Below are positions 1 to 14,044 of a stretch of 64,000 nt of DNA, piece by piece. The notes beneath the pieces are model-generated. The model made no database searches. It worked only from the letters and a program-made list of their open reading frames with translations, and was not told the origin of the DNA. Location of the stretch: NCBI GenBank assembly GCA_907164885.2, contig OU015491.1, forward strand, positions 114,932,882 through 114,996,881, written 5' to 3'. Every line of letters begins with the position of its first letter. Position 1 is the first letter of the stretch. The position numbers and the translations under genes were made by a program. The stretch comes from Dolomedes plantarius. Its lineage: Eukaryota > Arthropoda > Arachnida > Araneae > Dolomedidae.

Positions 1-16
1 AACATTATTTTTTACA

Positions 17-271
17 TATGAGGTGGTGAAAACCTAAGTGGTGTAAATCAGAAAGTCAAGTGGTGTCAGTCCAAAGCGTTTTACTACAAAAACTACAAAA
101 CATTCTACTATAATCTGAACAAGTTATAATTCATAATGATTATTATAATATAGCAAATAATATTTATTTGCAATTCCACTATAAGTTGAACATGGAGATT
201 ATATTTTTTTCCTCACATAAAAAAAAATTGGAAATGTGACTTACACCACGTTACCTTTTACCGCCTCATAT
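17..271. mobile_element. MITE, family A, copy 1
   Basis: A 255-bp element without coding capacity. The left end (TATGAGGTGGTGAAAACC) is matched by the reverse complement of the right end (TATGAGGCGGTAAAAGG), and the match continues through a GTGGTGTAA block, giving imperfect terminal inverted repeats of about 35 bp. The interior holds AT-rich near-palindromic sequence. A second copy of the whole unit lies at 15762-16016 in inverted orientation. The superfamily is unknown. Confidence 0.7.
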
Positions 272-399
272 CATCAAACTAGGTATACGACAGTAGCGTT
301 ACTCGCGGTTTTTATTCACAACTTTTTAACTCAACTATCGGCCGTTGCATAATAGCGCGTAATTGGATTTATTTTTCATGTAAAAAACCAATATTATCC

Positions 400-401
<2 letters not shown>

Positions 402-472
<71 letters not shown>
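402..472. repeat. (AT)n microsatellite
   Basis: About 70 bp of uninterrupted TA dinucleotides. Apparent tyrosine/isoleucine reading frames across it are a by-product of the repeat. Confidence 0.98.
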
Positions 473-476
<4 letters not shown>

Positions 477-1079
477 GCTTTAATTGCATACATTGACCAT
501 TGTATTTAATTTGAATGTACACCGTAACGAAGTACGGGTTTTCAGATAGTAATAATATATTTCCCTTCGTATTACAATTTTTTAAAAAATATATTTTTTC
601 ATACTTAAAGAATATCACTTGGATACTGAAAACTGCATTTTTAATATGAAACTAGTATTTTTTTTCATTTCTAATTCTATCTTCTGTAAAAGTAATTACT
701 AAATTTTAACACATGATTCATTTCTCTTTGTCTTAAAAGGATTAGTGTTCGCGACTTCTTATCTGGATATTATTTGTCATTTAGGCAGGTTTTTCTGTTA
801 CTCGCTCTTTTTCTTACGGCCCCAATATACTACTTACGATCCACCCTCTTAAGTGGGAAAATTTGGAATAATGCCTACCTTCTATCTCAGGAATTTCGCT
901 GAATGAATGTCAGCGGAAGGCAAGCCCGATTATTTTCCAACGCGCCCACCATAGGAGCAGGATAAAGGAAACAATTTCCTCTCGGATTATTCCCATTTTT
1001 GTACCAGCGAAATTCATTTGTCACCGGTCTCAATGCATGTGTCTACAAGCACTTTTGACGGCAAAGTTTGTTACTTTCT
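473..1079. other. No recognisable feature
   Basis: AT-rich sequence. No reading frame, RNA gene or repeat could be supported by eye. Confidence 0.5.
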
Positions 1080-1800
1080 TTTATTGAAAATTTTGCGATG
1101 TAAAAATGACAAAGTGAAAACAAACATTTATCTGACATCTACATATTTTTAAAATAATTAATAAAACACTTATATAGTAAAAGTATTAAAAAATAGTATC
1201 ACATTGTTATCTTTGCCTATTCTAGTATATTATGTGTAAAGAATTTCCTTTTTTAACGTTTAAATAATTCTCTTATGATACCAGATTTTAGTTTTAATTT
1301 TGCTTCAACAAACGTAAATTTTTAAGACAACTTCAAAATAGTTTGGTGCGTATTACAATACGTACTAAAAAATTGTATCCTTCCATAGGAAAAAAACACA
1401 AAGAAACAGATGTTTAGATTTCATCCCGCATTTCACAAAAGAAAATATTCCTAAAATACTTTAATATTTAAAAACGAAAAACAGACCTTTATTTTTACAG
1501 TGTTCAAAAGTTTTTCACCTTTTACCTAAAAACAATCCAACAGTCAGAAATTTTACGGTCTTGGAAGTAAAATTAAAATTAAAAACTGGTATTATAATAA
1601 CATTATTTTTAAAAAAATGTTACAACAAGAAATTCTTTACACATAATACATAAGAATATCGAACAATAACAATATATTATTTTTTAATACTTTTACTATA
1701 TAAGGGATTTTAATATATAGTTTCAAAATATGCAGAAGTCAGATAAATTTTTGCTTTTATTTTGTTACTTTTTCATTCTATGAAGAAAAGCCTAGGTTTT
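1080..1800. repeat. Decayed long inverted repeat (foldback remnant)
   Basis: The stretch 1090-1320 is matched by the reverse complement of about 1560-1795. Shared landmarks, in order, are TATCTGAC, TATATAGTAAAAGTATTAAA, TTATGTGTAAAGAATTTC and ATACCAG followed by TTTTAATTTT. The arms are about 230 bp with many substitutions and small indels, and about 200 bp of unique sequence separates them. No transposase is visible. It is probably an old foldback or MITE-like element. No target duplication could be assigned. Confidence 0.6.
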
Positions 1801-2230
1801 ACTTTATATACACTAAATTCTTTTGAATCCATCTTTGCACTTTTCCAGCAAAATTAATTAAAAAATAGATAGAAAATTCAAGGTCTTTTAAACAACTTTA
1901 AGATGGGAAATTACATGGATTTAGAGACTTTTAGTTAGAGACTTTTTATATATATTAATATCTAAAAACAATAATAATAATAACAATTTTTATAATTATT
2001 AATATCACTAAAATCATACATGGGAATGATGCTCATAATATTAAATGAAAGACAACATGAAGATCTCTAACTTAGTATTTTTGTACTCTTTCATTAGAAA
2101 CAATGACTTAGTTCTTTTTGATCGTACAATGGTGAATGCTTTACTTTTGTTTTGTTTTCTATTAGGAAAACATACACAATCATAACTGTACAAATTCATA
2201 TACTTTGCAATAACTCATAACTGTGCAATT

Positions 2231-2417
2231 TACAATTAATTAATGTGTTTTAAGATATGTATGATAAAAGTGTGTGCGTCTATGGGTCTATAATTGATAA
2301 AAGTAATTTAGATTATAGACACTTACACGAAATGACTTTATCAATTTATAATTAATAAGAGTCTTTTAAGATATGTATGCTACAAATGTGTGTGTGTATG
2401 GGTCTGTAATCGGTAAT
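2231..2417. repeat. Two-copy direct duplication, period about 117 bp
   Basis: Two diverged copies (2231-2300 and 2348-2417) share TTTTAAGATATGTATG followed by TGTGTGYGT and TATGGGTCTRTAAT. They are direct, not inverted. No coding content. Confidence 0.6.
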
Positions 2418-4218
<1,801 letters not shown>

Positions 4219-4970
4219 ATACATACATATTATACATGTGCTTAAAAATTTACATTTGTTGCTTAAATGAATGTCTACAAATGTCACAATTTTCTAAAGA
4301 AATGGTCAGTTTTCTAATATATTGTGGGAGATTTTATCAATGTAGACTAACGTAGTACTTAAAAGAAATTTAAAAAAACAGATTTGATGAACACAAAAAA
4401 ATCAGAGAAAAATTGATCCGTAATTTTTACTAATTTAAACTTTACGTTATGACGAAAAACAAAAGTTAATTTTCCCCCACTAACTGATAAAAAAACCTTG
4501 AAATTATTCATAAGAGAAACCAATCACTTTTCAAGTAAAATAAAACGTAAAAGCTGTTTTAGATTAAAACATTCTAAATAAATAATTACCTTAATTTCTC
4601 ATTCTAACAAAAAAAATTGACTTTTAAAAAAGAAAGTTTCGAAAATCTACTTTTTATCTAGTTATCCATTTATTACGAAATGAAACAATTGTAGTAGATT
4701 CAATTCTACCATCGTCAGTTCCTCCATCCGCAATTACGTAATATTTTCATGAAATTAATTTGGTTATTAGCAGACACTAGAAAGGGAAAACTAGAATTAA
4801 AGATAACTATTATATAAAAAATAGTATCATTAGCCATCGTAATTCAGATTTCTAATGAAAGCGAATGAAATTAAAATTACGAAATTACTAGAATAGATGT
4901 TTTTTTAAATTATAAGCCGAAAGTGACAATGTAAAGATATAATATTATACGGAAATATAAATTTTGATAA
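4219..4970. other. No recognisable feature
   Basis: AT-rich, no supported gene or repeat. Confidence 0.5.
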
Positions 4971-4986
4971 TACACACACACACACA

Positions 4987-5018
<32 letters not shown>

Positions 5019-5069
5019 TACACACACACACACACACACATATTTATATATATATATATATATATATAT
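4971..5069. repeat. (CA)n-(TA)n compound microsatellite
   Basis: About 70 bp of CA dinucleotides with two ATACAC interruptions, running into about 25 bp of TA. Confidence 0.97.
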
Positions 5070-8000
5070 TTGATTGCTTTAGGGCTTTGCTTTCAAGCGT
5101 TTTATGTGATAAGACTGCACTTTTGAGGATTCTTTGAGGAGAATGTATTTTTTATGTTATAGATAATTATTTATGTTCTTTATCACTTTAATCTTAATTC
5201 TTATATTTGATAGTGTTTCTAAATTCATATGTGTTACATTTTGAGTTATGTATGTGGCATTGTTACTTGACTTTATTTTGTGTTAGTAATAACAGTAAAT
5301 AATAACAAATAATTTATAAAATATTAATAAATAGTATTAATAAATTAGTGTTAGTATTATATCTAATTCATAAATTTAAAATACGTTTTCCAATAGCTAA
5401 ATAGTTACCCGCTCTTGGAATTCAGAAATATTACGAAAGATCTGAATTTCTCAAGTGAATAAAGTATCAAGTGAATTTGAGTACATCAAGTTAGTGAACT
5501 TAATCAAAATTTAGACCCCTTAATCTCATTCGCGTATGTACTCTCTAAAATACATTATCACAAAATGGGAAAGGAATACGTTTCTATAACTTTGGCTCAG
5601 CGTATTGTATCTATATCTTTTAAATAATTTGTGCAGTAAATGCTCTTTAAGTCCATTATCAATACGAGGTAAAATAATTTTGTGGAAACAGATTTTTTCC
5701 GTAAGTCATCATTAAACAATAAGAAAGTTGGATAATTCTGCCTTGGTTAAGGAAAAAAAAATTCTTCAAAATATTGACTGAAGCTTCAAAATATGAACCA
5801 GAATAGTGTGTAAAAAATATAATACCACATAACATGGTTTACCTAATACTTACTTGTTGGACAGAACTATAGGCACTACCACTAAATTTATACTTCCAGT
5901 CTGTCGCTTACTACACTCATTATTGTTCTGTTGGTATTCGTGATTCTCTAACTTATAGTAAGGGAATAAACTTTTCTCCAGGTTTGCTGCTTTGCTGTAG
6001 ATGAAAGTTATAACAAAAGAAAAGTCCTTTACACTGTGTTTAAGTAACTAATAAATAATTCACTCACTTCTTTCACCAACGTCATATCTCAAAAATCGGC
6101 GATTTTTAGTTATGCTTGTTTTCAGTATGCCCTGAAAGAGTAGTATATGCTTGCAAGATAGTTATATCTGACCGATCAGTATTAAGCCGCTAGAGAGCAG
6201 AATTAAAATTTATTTTCAATACATTTCAATGCACTTTTCAACTTTTAAATCACTCTCCTGAAAAAATCTTGTTTTATGAGATTTGACGTTGTTGAAAGGA
6301 ATGAGCGAATTGTTATTTAGCTTAATCTTAATAAATAAAAAAATGCTGGTAAATATTACACAGCGGAAGCTTTATACGATATCATTCTTTAAAAAGGTTG
6401 CTATTTTTGAGAGTTAATTTTAAATTAAATCGAAGGAAAATGGGATATTAACAGGGTAACGTAAAATTTACGTTCACAATAAGTTTTTTTTTCTTTTTTA
6501 GAATTATATAGAAATTAAACTAAAATTATTGCTTATCGGGAATGGCCCCAAATTAAGGGGAAAAGATTATTTAAGCCCAGTGTTAAAATCTTTGAATTAC
6601 TAATGGTTTAACTACTAAAGGTAATTAATGAAATTTCATCTCACTTCGCGCAAGTATTTATTTACCGATTTTAAATTTGTAATTAAAGACTTTTATTAAA
6701 GGAAATACACACCAAAACAGTATTCGGATTTTTAGTCACATTTAATTATATTATCTCATTTTCTCTATCAATGTATCATTGCGTATGTATTTAGAATCAC
6801 TCTAATTTCTTTGTAAAAAAACAATAAATTTTATCTCTAGTTTTTGTACAATCATTAAACTTAATTACAATCAAACTCCTTTCATAATTCAGATTTCCAT
6901 TATGTTTTTTACAAAATAAATGATCATTAATAAAAATTACTAACTGCAGTAAAATACATTTTTATATTGGTTTGTGAAACATGCTAGTTTTACTCAATGT
7001 CTAAACAATATGTTTGAAAGATGGAATTTCAGTTTCACTTGGTAATTATTGAAGTGAACCATGAATTAGCTACCTTAGAATTGAAAATATCTCATCAATT
7101 ATAATTAAATTAAATTGAGATGATAAAAATTGAAATATGTAAAATAAAACTCAAATATTAGTATATCAGTAAGAAGTATTCTTTCCAGGCAATGAATACC
7201 ATGATTTTCGCAATTTTACCTATAATTTCGTGTAAGAAACTCCCTCAGCGAAAACAATGATTTGTCCTCAAATTCACTATAACAAATAGACAACTGTGGG
7301 CATTTTCCCACAGGCTGGAAACAAAAAGAAACTGTTAAAATTGGAAAGCAATATGAGCAAATCCATTATAAACTATGGCATTTCAAAGCAGTTCTATGGA
7401 AAATTTTGTTCGATAATGAAGGTATTACGAATACACGGAAAGTACATTTCGTTCGCTGACATGCATGGAACTGATTTGCTTTCCGAGAATTGATTCATCT
7501 GTATTAACATAGATATTTTAAACATTTCCAATTTTTTTAAAATTAATCAACGATGCATATTAAATATTTTAATGTGTTTGATAACTTTACGACAATGAGA
7601 AGTCAATTCAGGATATAATATTAAGATCAGGCTTTGAGTACATTAACAAGTTTGCGTTATTTTTTTTGCCAAATTTTGAAGTTTATGTGAGAAACAAATT
7701 TCTATTAAAAATCAATAGATTTGAGCTTGAAAATGTAGACTATTGCATTTTAGTTGCTTCCGATTTTTTTTAAATCAGCTAAATAAAATTATGCGAATAT
7801 TCAACTTAACCACAAAGCATCGATAGAAATATTTTTATGATTATAAGAAAACACTAATTTTGGGAGTACTCATTAATACGTTAAATATTTATTAGTGATT
7901 TTATGAAATGTTAGAGGGAGTATAACCTTGTTTTTGTGTTTCTCCGTAAACAGTAAGGCTTTGAATTTTGCGATCGAACAAGAAAGATTTTCAATACATG

Positions 8001-9460
8001 AATAAATTTGAACTTTCCTCTTTTGAAAATCAGTTACAGAGGCCTTTTATTTTTCTAGATTATACTGCTATGGTTTATTTTATGGAATCAAGAAAGCTTT
8101 GTGTAACGAATTACGAGAAACATATTGGAGATTCAAAGCGTCAAGTTATAAACAAATCTCGCGATCCCACAAATTAACATGTACAAAAGCTGGAAAGGCA
8201 TCATATGGAAAAACTTGAAATAATGTGAGTATTTTGTAAGCTTTAACGTAATCTGTAGTAAAATTCTGATTCTAAATGGATAATTATCTCTGATATAAAA
8301 CAAAATGTCCATTCTGAAAAGATCGACCAATGTTGAAAAAGCCACAGTTGCATCGGTAAAAATAAATGCAAAACTAACGAAGAGCATAAGAGCAGATCTT
8401 AAGAGTAGAGCAGATCTTTTTTAGCCATGGAAACGTTAACAGCGATCGCCAATGATAAAAGAAACCTGTTATTTCATACACCAGCATTTAGTGAAAAATA
8501 TGTCGAGACAAGAAAGGAACGTGGGCTCTAATACATACGTTTGATAAAATATAATTGTCAAATTGTTATTTCTAATTATTAAGATTTTAATACTGGCTAC
8601 TGCGAATCACAACATCGCTCGTTGGTTCAGCTGTTAAACTTAAATATCCAATAAAGAGAAAATATCAGGCTTTCTTTCTCAGCTGGACTATTGTTTTTAT
8701 AATTAACGTAATAATGAGTAATTCAGTTCTATTTTGTTTGATTAACTTTGTTTCACTTCATTTTTTAGCACTCTCCTATCTCATTAAAACAAAATTGTGT
8801 GGCTTTGAGCCTAAAGCAGAGCATCATTTTATTACATTTCTTCATCGAGTTTTGGTATGGGGGAAATTCAAAGCACCTCGCACCCAGAAGGGATAAATGA
8901 TTCTTTTTAGCTATACGTATATTTCAATTTGATATCCTACCATGAACGTCAAATTCATGAGCTAATTGTAGCTGAGAAAAATGACTAAAAAGGAAATGTA
9001 GAAAAAAACTACAAAAAATCAAGAAAAAAAAATCAAGACCTAAAAAAAATCAAGCAAAAAAATTGAATTACGACTGAGTTTTGTAAGAAACAGAGAATAC
9101 ATCAATGTCAGTACCTACATGACAGCTTTTAAACATCTTTCCAAAATAAAATTACTGTTAATTCTGCTAAATAAAAAATTATAGCAATAATGAAAAAGTT
9201 ATATTTTAACCATTATTTTAAATAATGCTTTTTTCGAAAGGTTAATTTTTTATATTTTTTAACTATGATAAATGACACAATTTTGTATTTTGTAAAAAAT
9301 TAAATATCACTTGTAAAATTTATTATTATAATTAAATATTGAAATACATACAAAAATCCCTCTAAATGTTACTTTATCCTGAATTCAAGATAATATGTTG
9401 AGATATACATTTAATAAAAGTAAATTTCTTCCATTCTGTAATCAGTTTTTCCAGCCTTTA
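5070..9460. other. No recognisable feature
   Basis: A 4.4-kb AT-rich stretch. Only short open frames occur (for example around 7300-7490 and 7970-8390) and none resembles a known family. An A-rich run with repeated AAAAATCAAG units lies at 9015-9062. Distal exons of a host gene cannot be excluded by eye, but no splice-bounded coding block stood out. Confidence 0.45.
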
Positions 9461-9839
9461 CTATTTTGAATAATTTCTTAAAATCAGATGAAATACTCTC
9501 TGCATATTTTAGCAAATAATTTACGCAGCCAGGGTATCCAGGGACTGACAATCTACTTGTGACATCTTTAATATTTTAATCTACAACTATTTTTTACAAC
9601 CATTATAATAAAATTAAATCCGTGGAGAAAAGAAATAAAATAAATGCCTTATAATTAATTCTTTTAACAATGGAACACTATTATTTGCCTTGCTCAAGGA
9701 ATAGAGAACTTGAAAATGTAAGGAGATTTTAATATATAATCTATGAGGGGAGCCTTAAAAATATTGGCTTAACTTGGAGGAATCTTAACTGTTGGCTCAA
9801 AAAGCATAAAGGTTCTTTTATTAATAAAACTAGATGTAT

Positions 9840-10255
9840 TTCCTGGCTTCGCTCGGGATTCAGTTTCTGTTATTATTTTTTTCAATGATTAGCCTCATGT
9901 TATGATTTTCTAAAGTTTTCGTTCAAATTCTTCTGCGGTAGTAAATAGAATTAGTTTGTTGTCGGTGCTGTCGTTGTTCATCGCTTTCCTGTCCTTTCGA
10001 TGTTGAAGCTCGCAAACGATCGTATGTTCGACGCGTTAAAAGTTTCTTCATCAGTCTCACTGCTTTGGATCACTACAATTCGAATTCTGTTGCTTCCGAG
10101 CTCTTGGAAAAGTTTTTTCATCAGATTCTTGTGTGCGTCTAACTGCATTTTGAATTATATTGGCTTCGCATGCTTGGGAAAGTTTTTCTTCAGATTCTTA
10201 TGTTCGTCTAATTGCATTTCGAATTCTGTTGGCTTCGCGCTCTTCTGTATTTTTT
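9840..10255 (-). pseudogene. Helitron-like protein remnant (N-terminal Arg/Glu repeats)
   Basis: Read on the minus strand, this stretch gives a degenerate chain of about 25-residue units rich in Arg, Asn, Glu and Ser. Examples are RNAIRRT followed by ESEEK, AVRRTQESDEK and STSKGQESDEQRQ. At the DNA level this is a 75-nt imperfect repeat around TTCAGATTCTTRTGTKCGTC, seen at about 10115 and 10190. Such tandem units followed by a Helitron N-terminal domain are common upstream of arthropod Helitron Rep/helicase proteins, which is why I name that family. Several stops and frameshifts break it. No Rep or helicase motif is visible in the window. The family call is inference and moderate at best. Confidence 0.4.
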
Positions 10256-10959
10256 TTTATCACATTGCTCATTTCTCAACAATATGTGACATTTTGCCCT
10301 TACTTCTGCAGGATTAAAAATTGCTCTCCTCTTTTGGGGCATTTGAAAGCATTAATTTACAGCTAGTCAATAACGTTTGAATGGATTTATAATTTTAGAC
10401 AAATAATCAATAATGTTTGAATGGATTGAGATCACATTCAATATTAAAACACAGCAAATCTTATAATTATTATAGAAAAAGTGTATACACGTATTTAATG
10501 ATCGGAATTCTTTCTCAAAACTAAATCGTTTGCTACGTTTCAATGCCACTTCCAGACTTTCTTAATTATAATATACACGTGTTTCATGATTGTAATGCTA
10601 TCTCAAAACTAAATCATCCGCTATGTTTCAATGTCACTTCAGTTATATAAATCATCGCGTCAAGGCTAAACGCACGTGTTTCTAGCTATGTGAAAGTGCC
10701 CTTCAGTATATTTGAGTTTGAACAGGTAGATTGGGATAGTTTCAATTCATGAAATGGATAGATAACACATTAATTGCAAATGAATGACTTTCCATCCTTT
10801 TATTTTCATTTTTATAAAGAAATATTCCGGAGATGCCACGTATATGAAATTAATATATCAAATTCATTCTTGCATGCGCCAATATATGAATAAATCATTT
10901 TTTTAATTCATATCTATTTTTTTTAAGGAAATATTATAATTTTAGGGGCAACAATGAAA

Positions 10960-11165
10960 TGTTACAATGGCTTTGAACAAAAATATCCGTTGATACCGCG
11001 CAAACTTGTTCTAGCATAATTCGGGAATGGAACGTCGTAGAGTGATGAAAATAGTCTATAACCTTCGCGCAAGTTCAAGCAATAAGTTGACCAAGTTTCA
11101 TCGCAATTGGATGAACGGCACGGCAGCACATAAAATACGAACAAACAAACATTCATTTTTATATA
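10960..11165 (-). repeat. Dispersed arthropod-type repeat fragment
   Basis: On the minus strand this begins with a TTTGTTTGTTCG run and continues into a block resembling GATGAAACTTGGTC, a combination often seen in non-coding parts of arthropod TEs, including Helitrons. It lies 0.7 kb from the Helitron-like protein remnant and could be part of the same dead element. It has no convincing coding content of its own. Confidence 0.35.
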
Positions 11166-11366
11166 GAGATTTTTATATAGTCTATCTCCTTCTCATCTAA
11201 GAATTTATATTAGATTAGTTTTTAAATTATTTTACTACTTAAAATGCCGACTCGTTTTATATAATGGCAGAAGTTCTGTCCCTTATATTCCATGTGATTA
11301 GTATTCGTTCATGTGAAATATCATATCTACTAATGTTTACTGAATAGTGTGTTTTATTTGAATGTA

Positions 11367-11811
11367 CAGTAAAACCTCATTTATCTGGATCTCCGGATAA
11401 CCCGGATTAAATTTGTAGACATTATTTTTATTTAATGTTCACATTAGATAATAATTTGTAATTATGATAGCAAGAACGTAACTACAAGTACGCCAAATAC
11501 TCGCTTTTTAGTTTGAATCATTGTACAGTTCCTGCATAGAATGTACAATAAAATGCTTTTTAATGAAGTTTTAAGAAAGTTTTACTAGACATACCATTTT
11601 CTTTCTTAAGAAATGATGTGAAAAGTTATTTTTATATTTTTTAATATCTAGTAAACAATACTATGTTATTTTGTTAGAAAACATAATTTTTTATCTTAAA
11701 AAACGGTAACTCTGCTTAGTGAAGGATATTTTTTTGGCTTATTACCCATATGACTGAGATTATCCGGATTACCTGTGCTTCCAGTTAGTCAGGATAAACG
11801 AGATTTTACTG
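11367..11811. mobile_element. Pogo/Tigger-type MITE
   Basis: A 445-bp non-coding element flanked by TA (11365-11366 and 11812-11813). The inverted ends are CAGTAAAACCTCATTTATC on the left and, reverse complemented, CAGTAAAATCTCGTTTATCC on the right. Subterminal TCCGGATAA blocks also pair. The CAGTARAAYCTC start, TA duplication and ATCCGGAT motif are typical of Tigger/pogo elements of the Tc1/mariner superfamily. No transposase survives, so movement would need a partner. Confidence 0.8.
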
Positions 11812-12538
11812 TACATTCCTTCATTGATTTCTTTCTCCTTAATAAAGCATCTGATTACGTCATCCCGGACGGTTAGTGCATTCGACAATTGTGAAACTGG
11901 AGACCGGCACTGTATAGCAATTCCTGTATGCAAAGCTGGAGGTTAATTTACCATGTTCGGTGATGTTTCATATGGACCTGGGCGCCGGCCGGACAGTACG
12001 GATCTGCAGACAATTAGGCAACCCGGGGCCCTTCTTTCTCCTTAAGGGGGGTGGTCACTTTTACCTACCTTTAAAAGTATCATTTTTAGACCTATGTTCG
12101 ATTGTATGTACTACTCATGATTTTTGCTTGATTTACATGAAATTATTTGAGTAACTGTCTATAATAATAATATTTATTATGTATTCAATATTTCAAGGTA
12201 ATTAAAAGGAATAAAATAATTTTTAATGCATAAAAAGTGAATATTTTTTTTAGAAATTGAACATTTTGCAGTCAACTACTGTGCGCATTCTGTCAAAATA
12301 AATTATTAAGGTACAGTAACAATTGTTTACTATATGTGATTACAATACTTCAGGCAACAATATCCACCAATATTATTCTAAAATATATAAAAAAGTTTTA
12401 GTACGTGCTATTTTTAATTAGAAATTTCAAAAATGACTGAGTAAAAGCTTATAAAAAAATTCTTTTAAAAATTTAAAATATGTTAAGGTTTAAAAATGTT
12501 GGTGTATTTTGTAGCCTAAAGTATTGTAATCACACATA

Positions 12539-13558
12539 CACTGCTGGCCACCCAAATTGCAACACCAAGAAAGACAAGAGATATCACAACAAAATTTATT
12601 TTGTAGATAACATGTTGACCAAGTATCAAATGATTAAATTTATAGACTTCTGTGAAGTGTGGTTCCTGCCAAAATCAGAGAGTAGCCGCCATTGTTGGAG
12701 ATCACCGCTGCCACACGCCTCGGCATTGATTCAAAGAGACTTTGGATGAGTTCTTGGGGTACAGCAGACCAAGCAGATTCCACACGTTGCCAAAGTTGAT
12801 CTGCTGTGGCAGCCGGGGATGGAATCTGGGTCAATCGTAGATCAACCATTGACCACATGTTTTCTTTTGCGAAAGATCCGGAGAACATCCTTCTGTCATC
12901 GCACCATTGGCGGCGGAGACGTCTGTGGTTCTGCGTCAAGGGTAGACAAAGCAATGGGCGTCTTGCGGACAGACCACTCTGCTGTAAACGGCGTCGAATG
13001 GTACGCGCAGACACTGGATGATGCGTTACAGACTGCATGTGCTGTGCTATGGTTCGTGATGTGACTGAGCGATCCGTCACTGCCATGCGCACAATTTGCC
13101 TGTCATCACGTGAAGTGGTGCGCTGAGGTGGATGCGATCGAACACGCCGGTCCGTCGTACCCTCCTGCATCCAACGATCACATATCCGCATTACAGTTGT
13201 TTGGTTTCGTCCAACATCACTACCGATTTCCCTGAAAGATAATCCACAATCTCGGTAGGCCACTATCCTTCCTCTGTCGAACTCGGATACTTGATCAAAA
13301 GATGATCGCTGTTTTCGACGAGGCATAATTGATCGTTTTTTTTTAAAAACCACATTAAAAACACAATTGCCGAACTTGAAATCGTCGAAATCTCCAAGCC
13401 TCAAATAGCGCTTTGAAGTGGCGCCACAGGCGAGCATGATGTGCGTCTGCGCTGAAATTCTAATCATTTGCATATCTCACCTCAGCTAATGCATGTTGTA
13501 AATTTCATGTTATTTGCATGTTTCCTTCAGGGTGTTGCATTTACAGTGGCCAGCAGTG
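12539..13558 (-). mobile_element. Tc1-like transposon, internally deleted
   Basis: A 1020-bp element flanked by TA (12537-12538 and 13559-13560). The terminal inverted repeats begin CACTGCTGGCCAC and, after a short mismatch, share TGCAACACC. It sits inside the right arm of the TTAA foldback element. Removing it with one TA copy restores pairing with the left arm apart from one nearby substitution, which confirms the boundaries. The interior encodes a shortened transposase on the minus strand. It is shorter than the roughly 1.6 kb I would expect for a full-length relative. Confidence 0.93.
12640..13326 (-). pseudogene. Tc1-like transposase, catalytic core deleted
   Basis: Starts at MPRRKQRSS, just inside the right terminal repeat. 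The paired helix-turn-helix DNA-binding region is present: first helices around LSFREIGSDVGRNQTTV, then a second unit around VTSRTIAQHM and ARTIRRRL. After QWCDDRR the frame jumps through a short foreign join to ENMWSM. This removes the first two catalytic aspartates of the DD34E core and keeps only the region of the final glutamate and the C-terminal tail (PRRVAAVISNNGGYS). The last residues drift out of frame. The frame stays open across the join, so it could make a catalytically dead DNA-binding protein. Whether it is expressed is unknown. Confidence 0.9.
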
Positions 13559-14044
13559 TAGTAAACAATTATTACTGTTCCTTAATAATTTATTTTGACA
13601 GAATGCGCACAATAGTTGGCTGCAAAATGTTCGATTTAAAAAAATATTCCATTTTTATGCATAAAAATAATTTTACTTTTTTAATTACCTTGAAATATTG
13701 CATATATAATAAATAGTATTATAGGCAGTTACTCAAAAAATTTCATGTAAATCAAGCAAAAATCATGAGAAGTACATACAATCGAACATAGGTCTAAAAA
13801 TGATACTTTTAAAGGTACATAACAGTGACCACTCCCCTTAATAAAAGAAATCAGTCGAAAAGACAAATACATACTTATAGTCTTCCTCTTTTTTTATAGG
13901 TTTTACTCAATTTCTTTCATTACTCCTTTGGAAATGATTTCTCAGGGGTTTTTCTTTTTGACGCAATACATGTCTTTTCTGAAGAGTATTTTCTAACTTT
14001 GAAACTTTAAGTCAGACGTTGTTTTGCCTATTTGAATTATTAAG

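Larger units (their letters stand above)
12046..13837. mobile_element. Long-armed TTAA foldback element (interrupted)
   Basis: The arm at 12046-12356 is matched by the reverse complement of 13561-13837 plus 12513-12536, with roughly 90% identity by eye. Landmarks in both arms include the outer RGTGGTCACT end, CCTATGTTCGATTGTATGTAC, CATTTTGCAG and GCGCATTCTGTCAAAATAAA (given here in pieces). A 156-bp loop (12357-12512) separates the arms. TTAA flanks both outer ends (12042-12045 and 13838-13841), as for piggyBac-type transposition. The right arm is split by the Tc1 element at 12539-13558. With that removed the element is about 770 bp. It encodes nothing recognisable. Confidence 0.85.

Noticed and set aside
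8133..8387. Minus-strand 84-codon frame that looks like a small membrane protein
   Set aside because: Its hydrophobicity follows from T-rich codons, and there is no domain, conservation cue or splice context.
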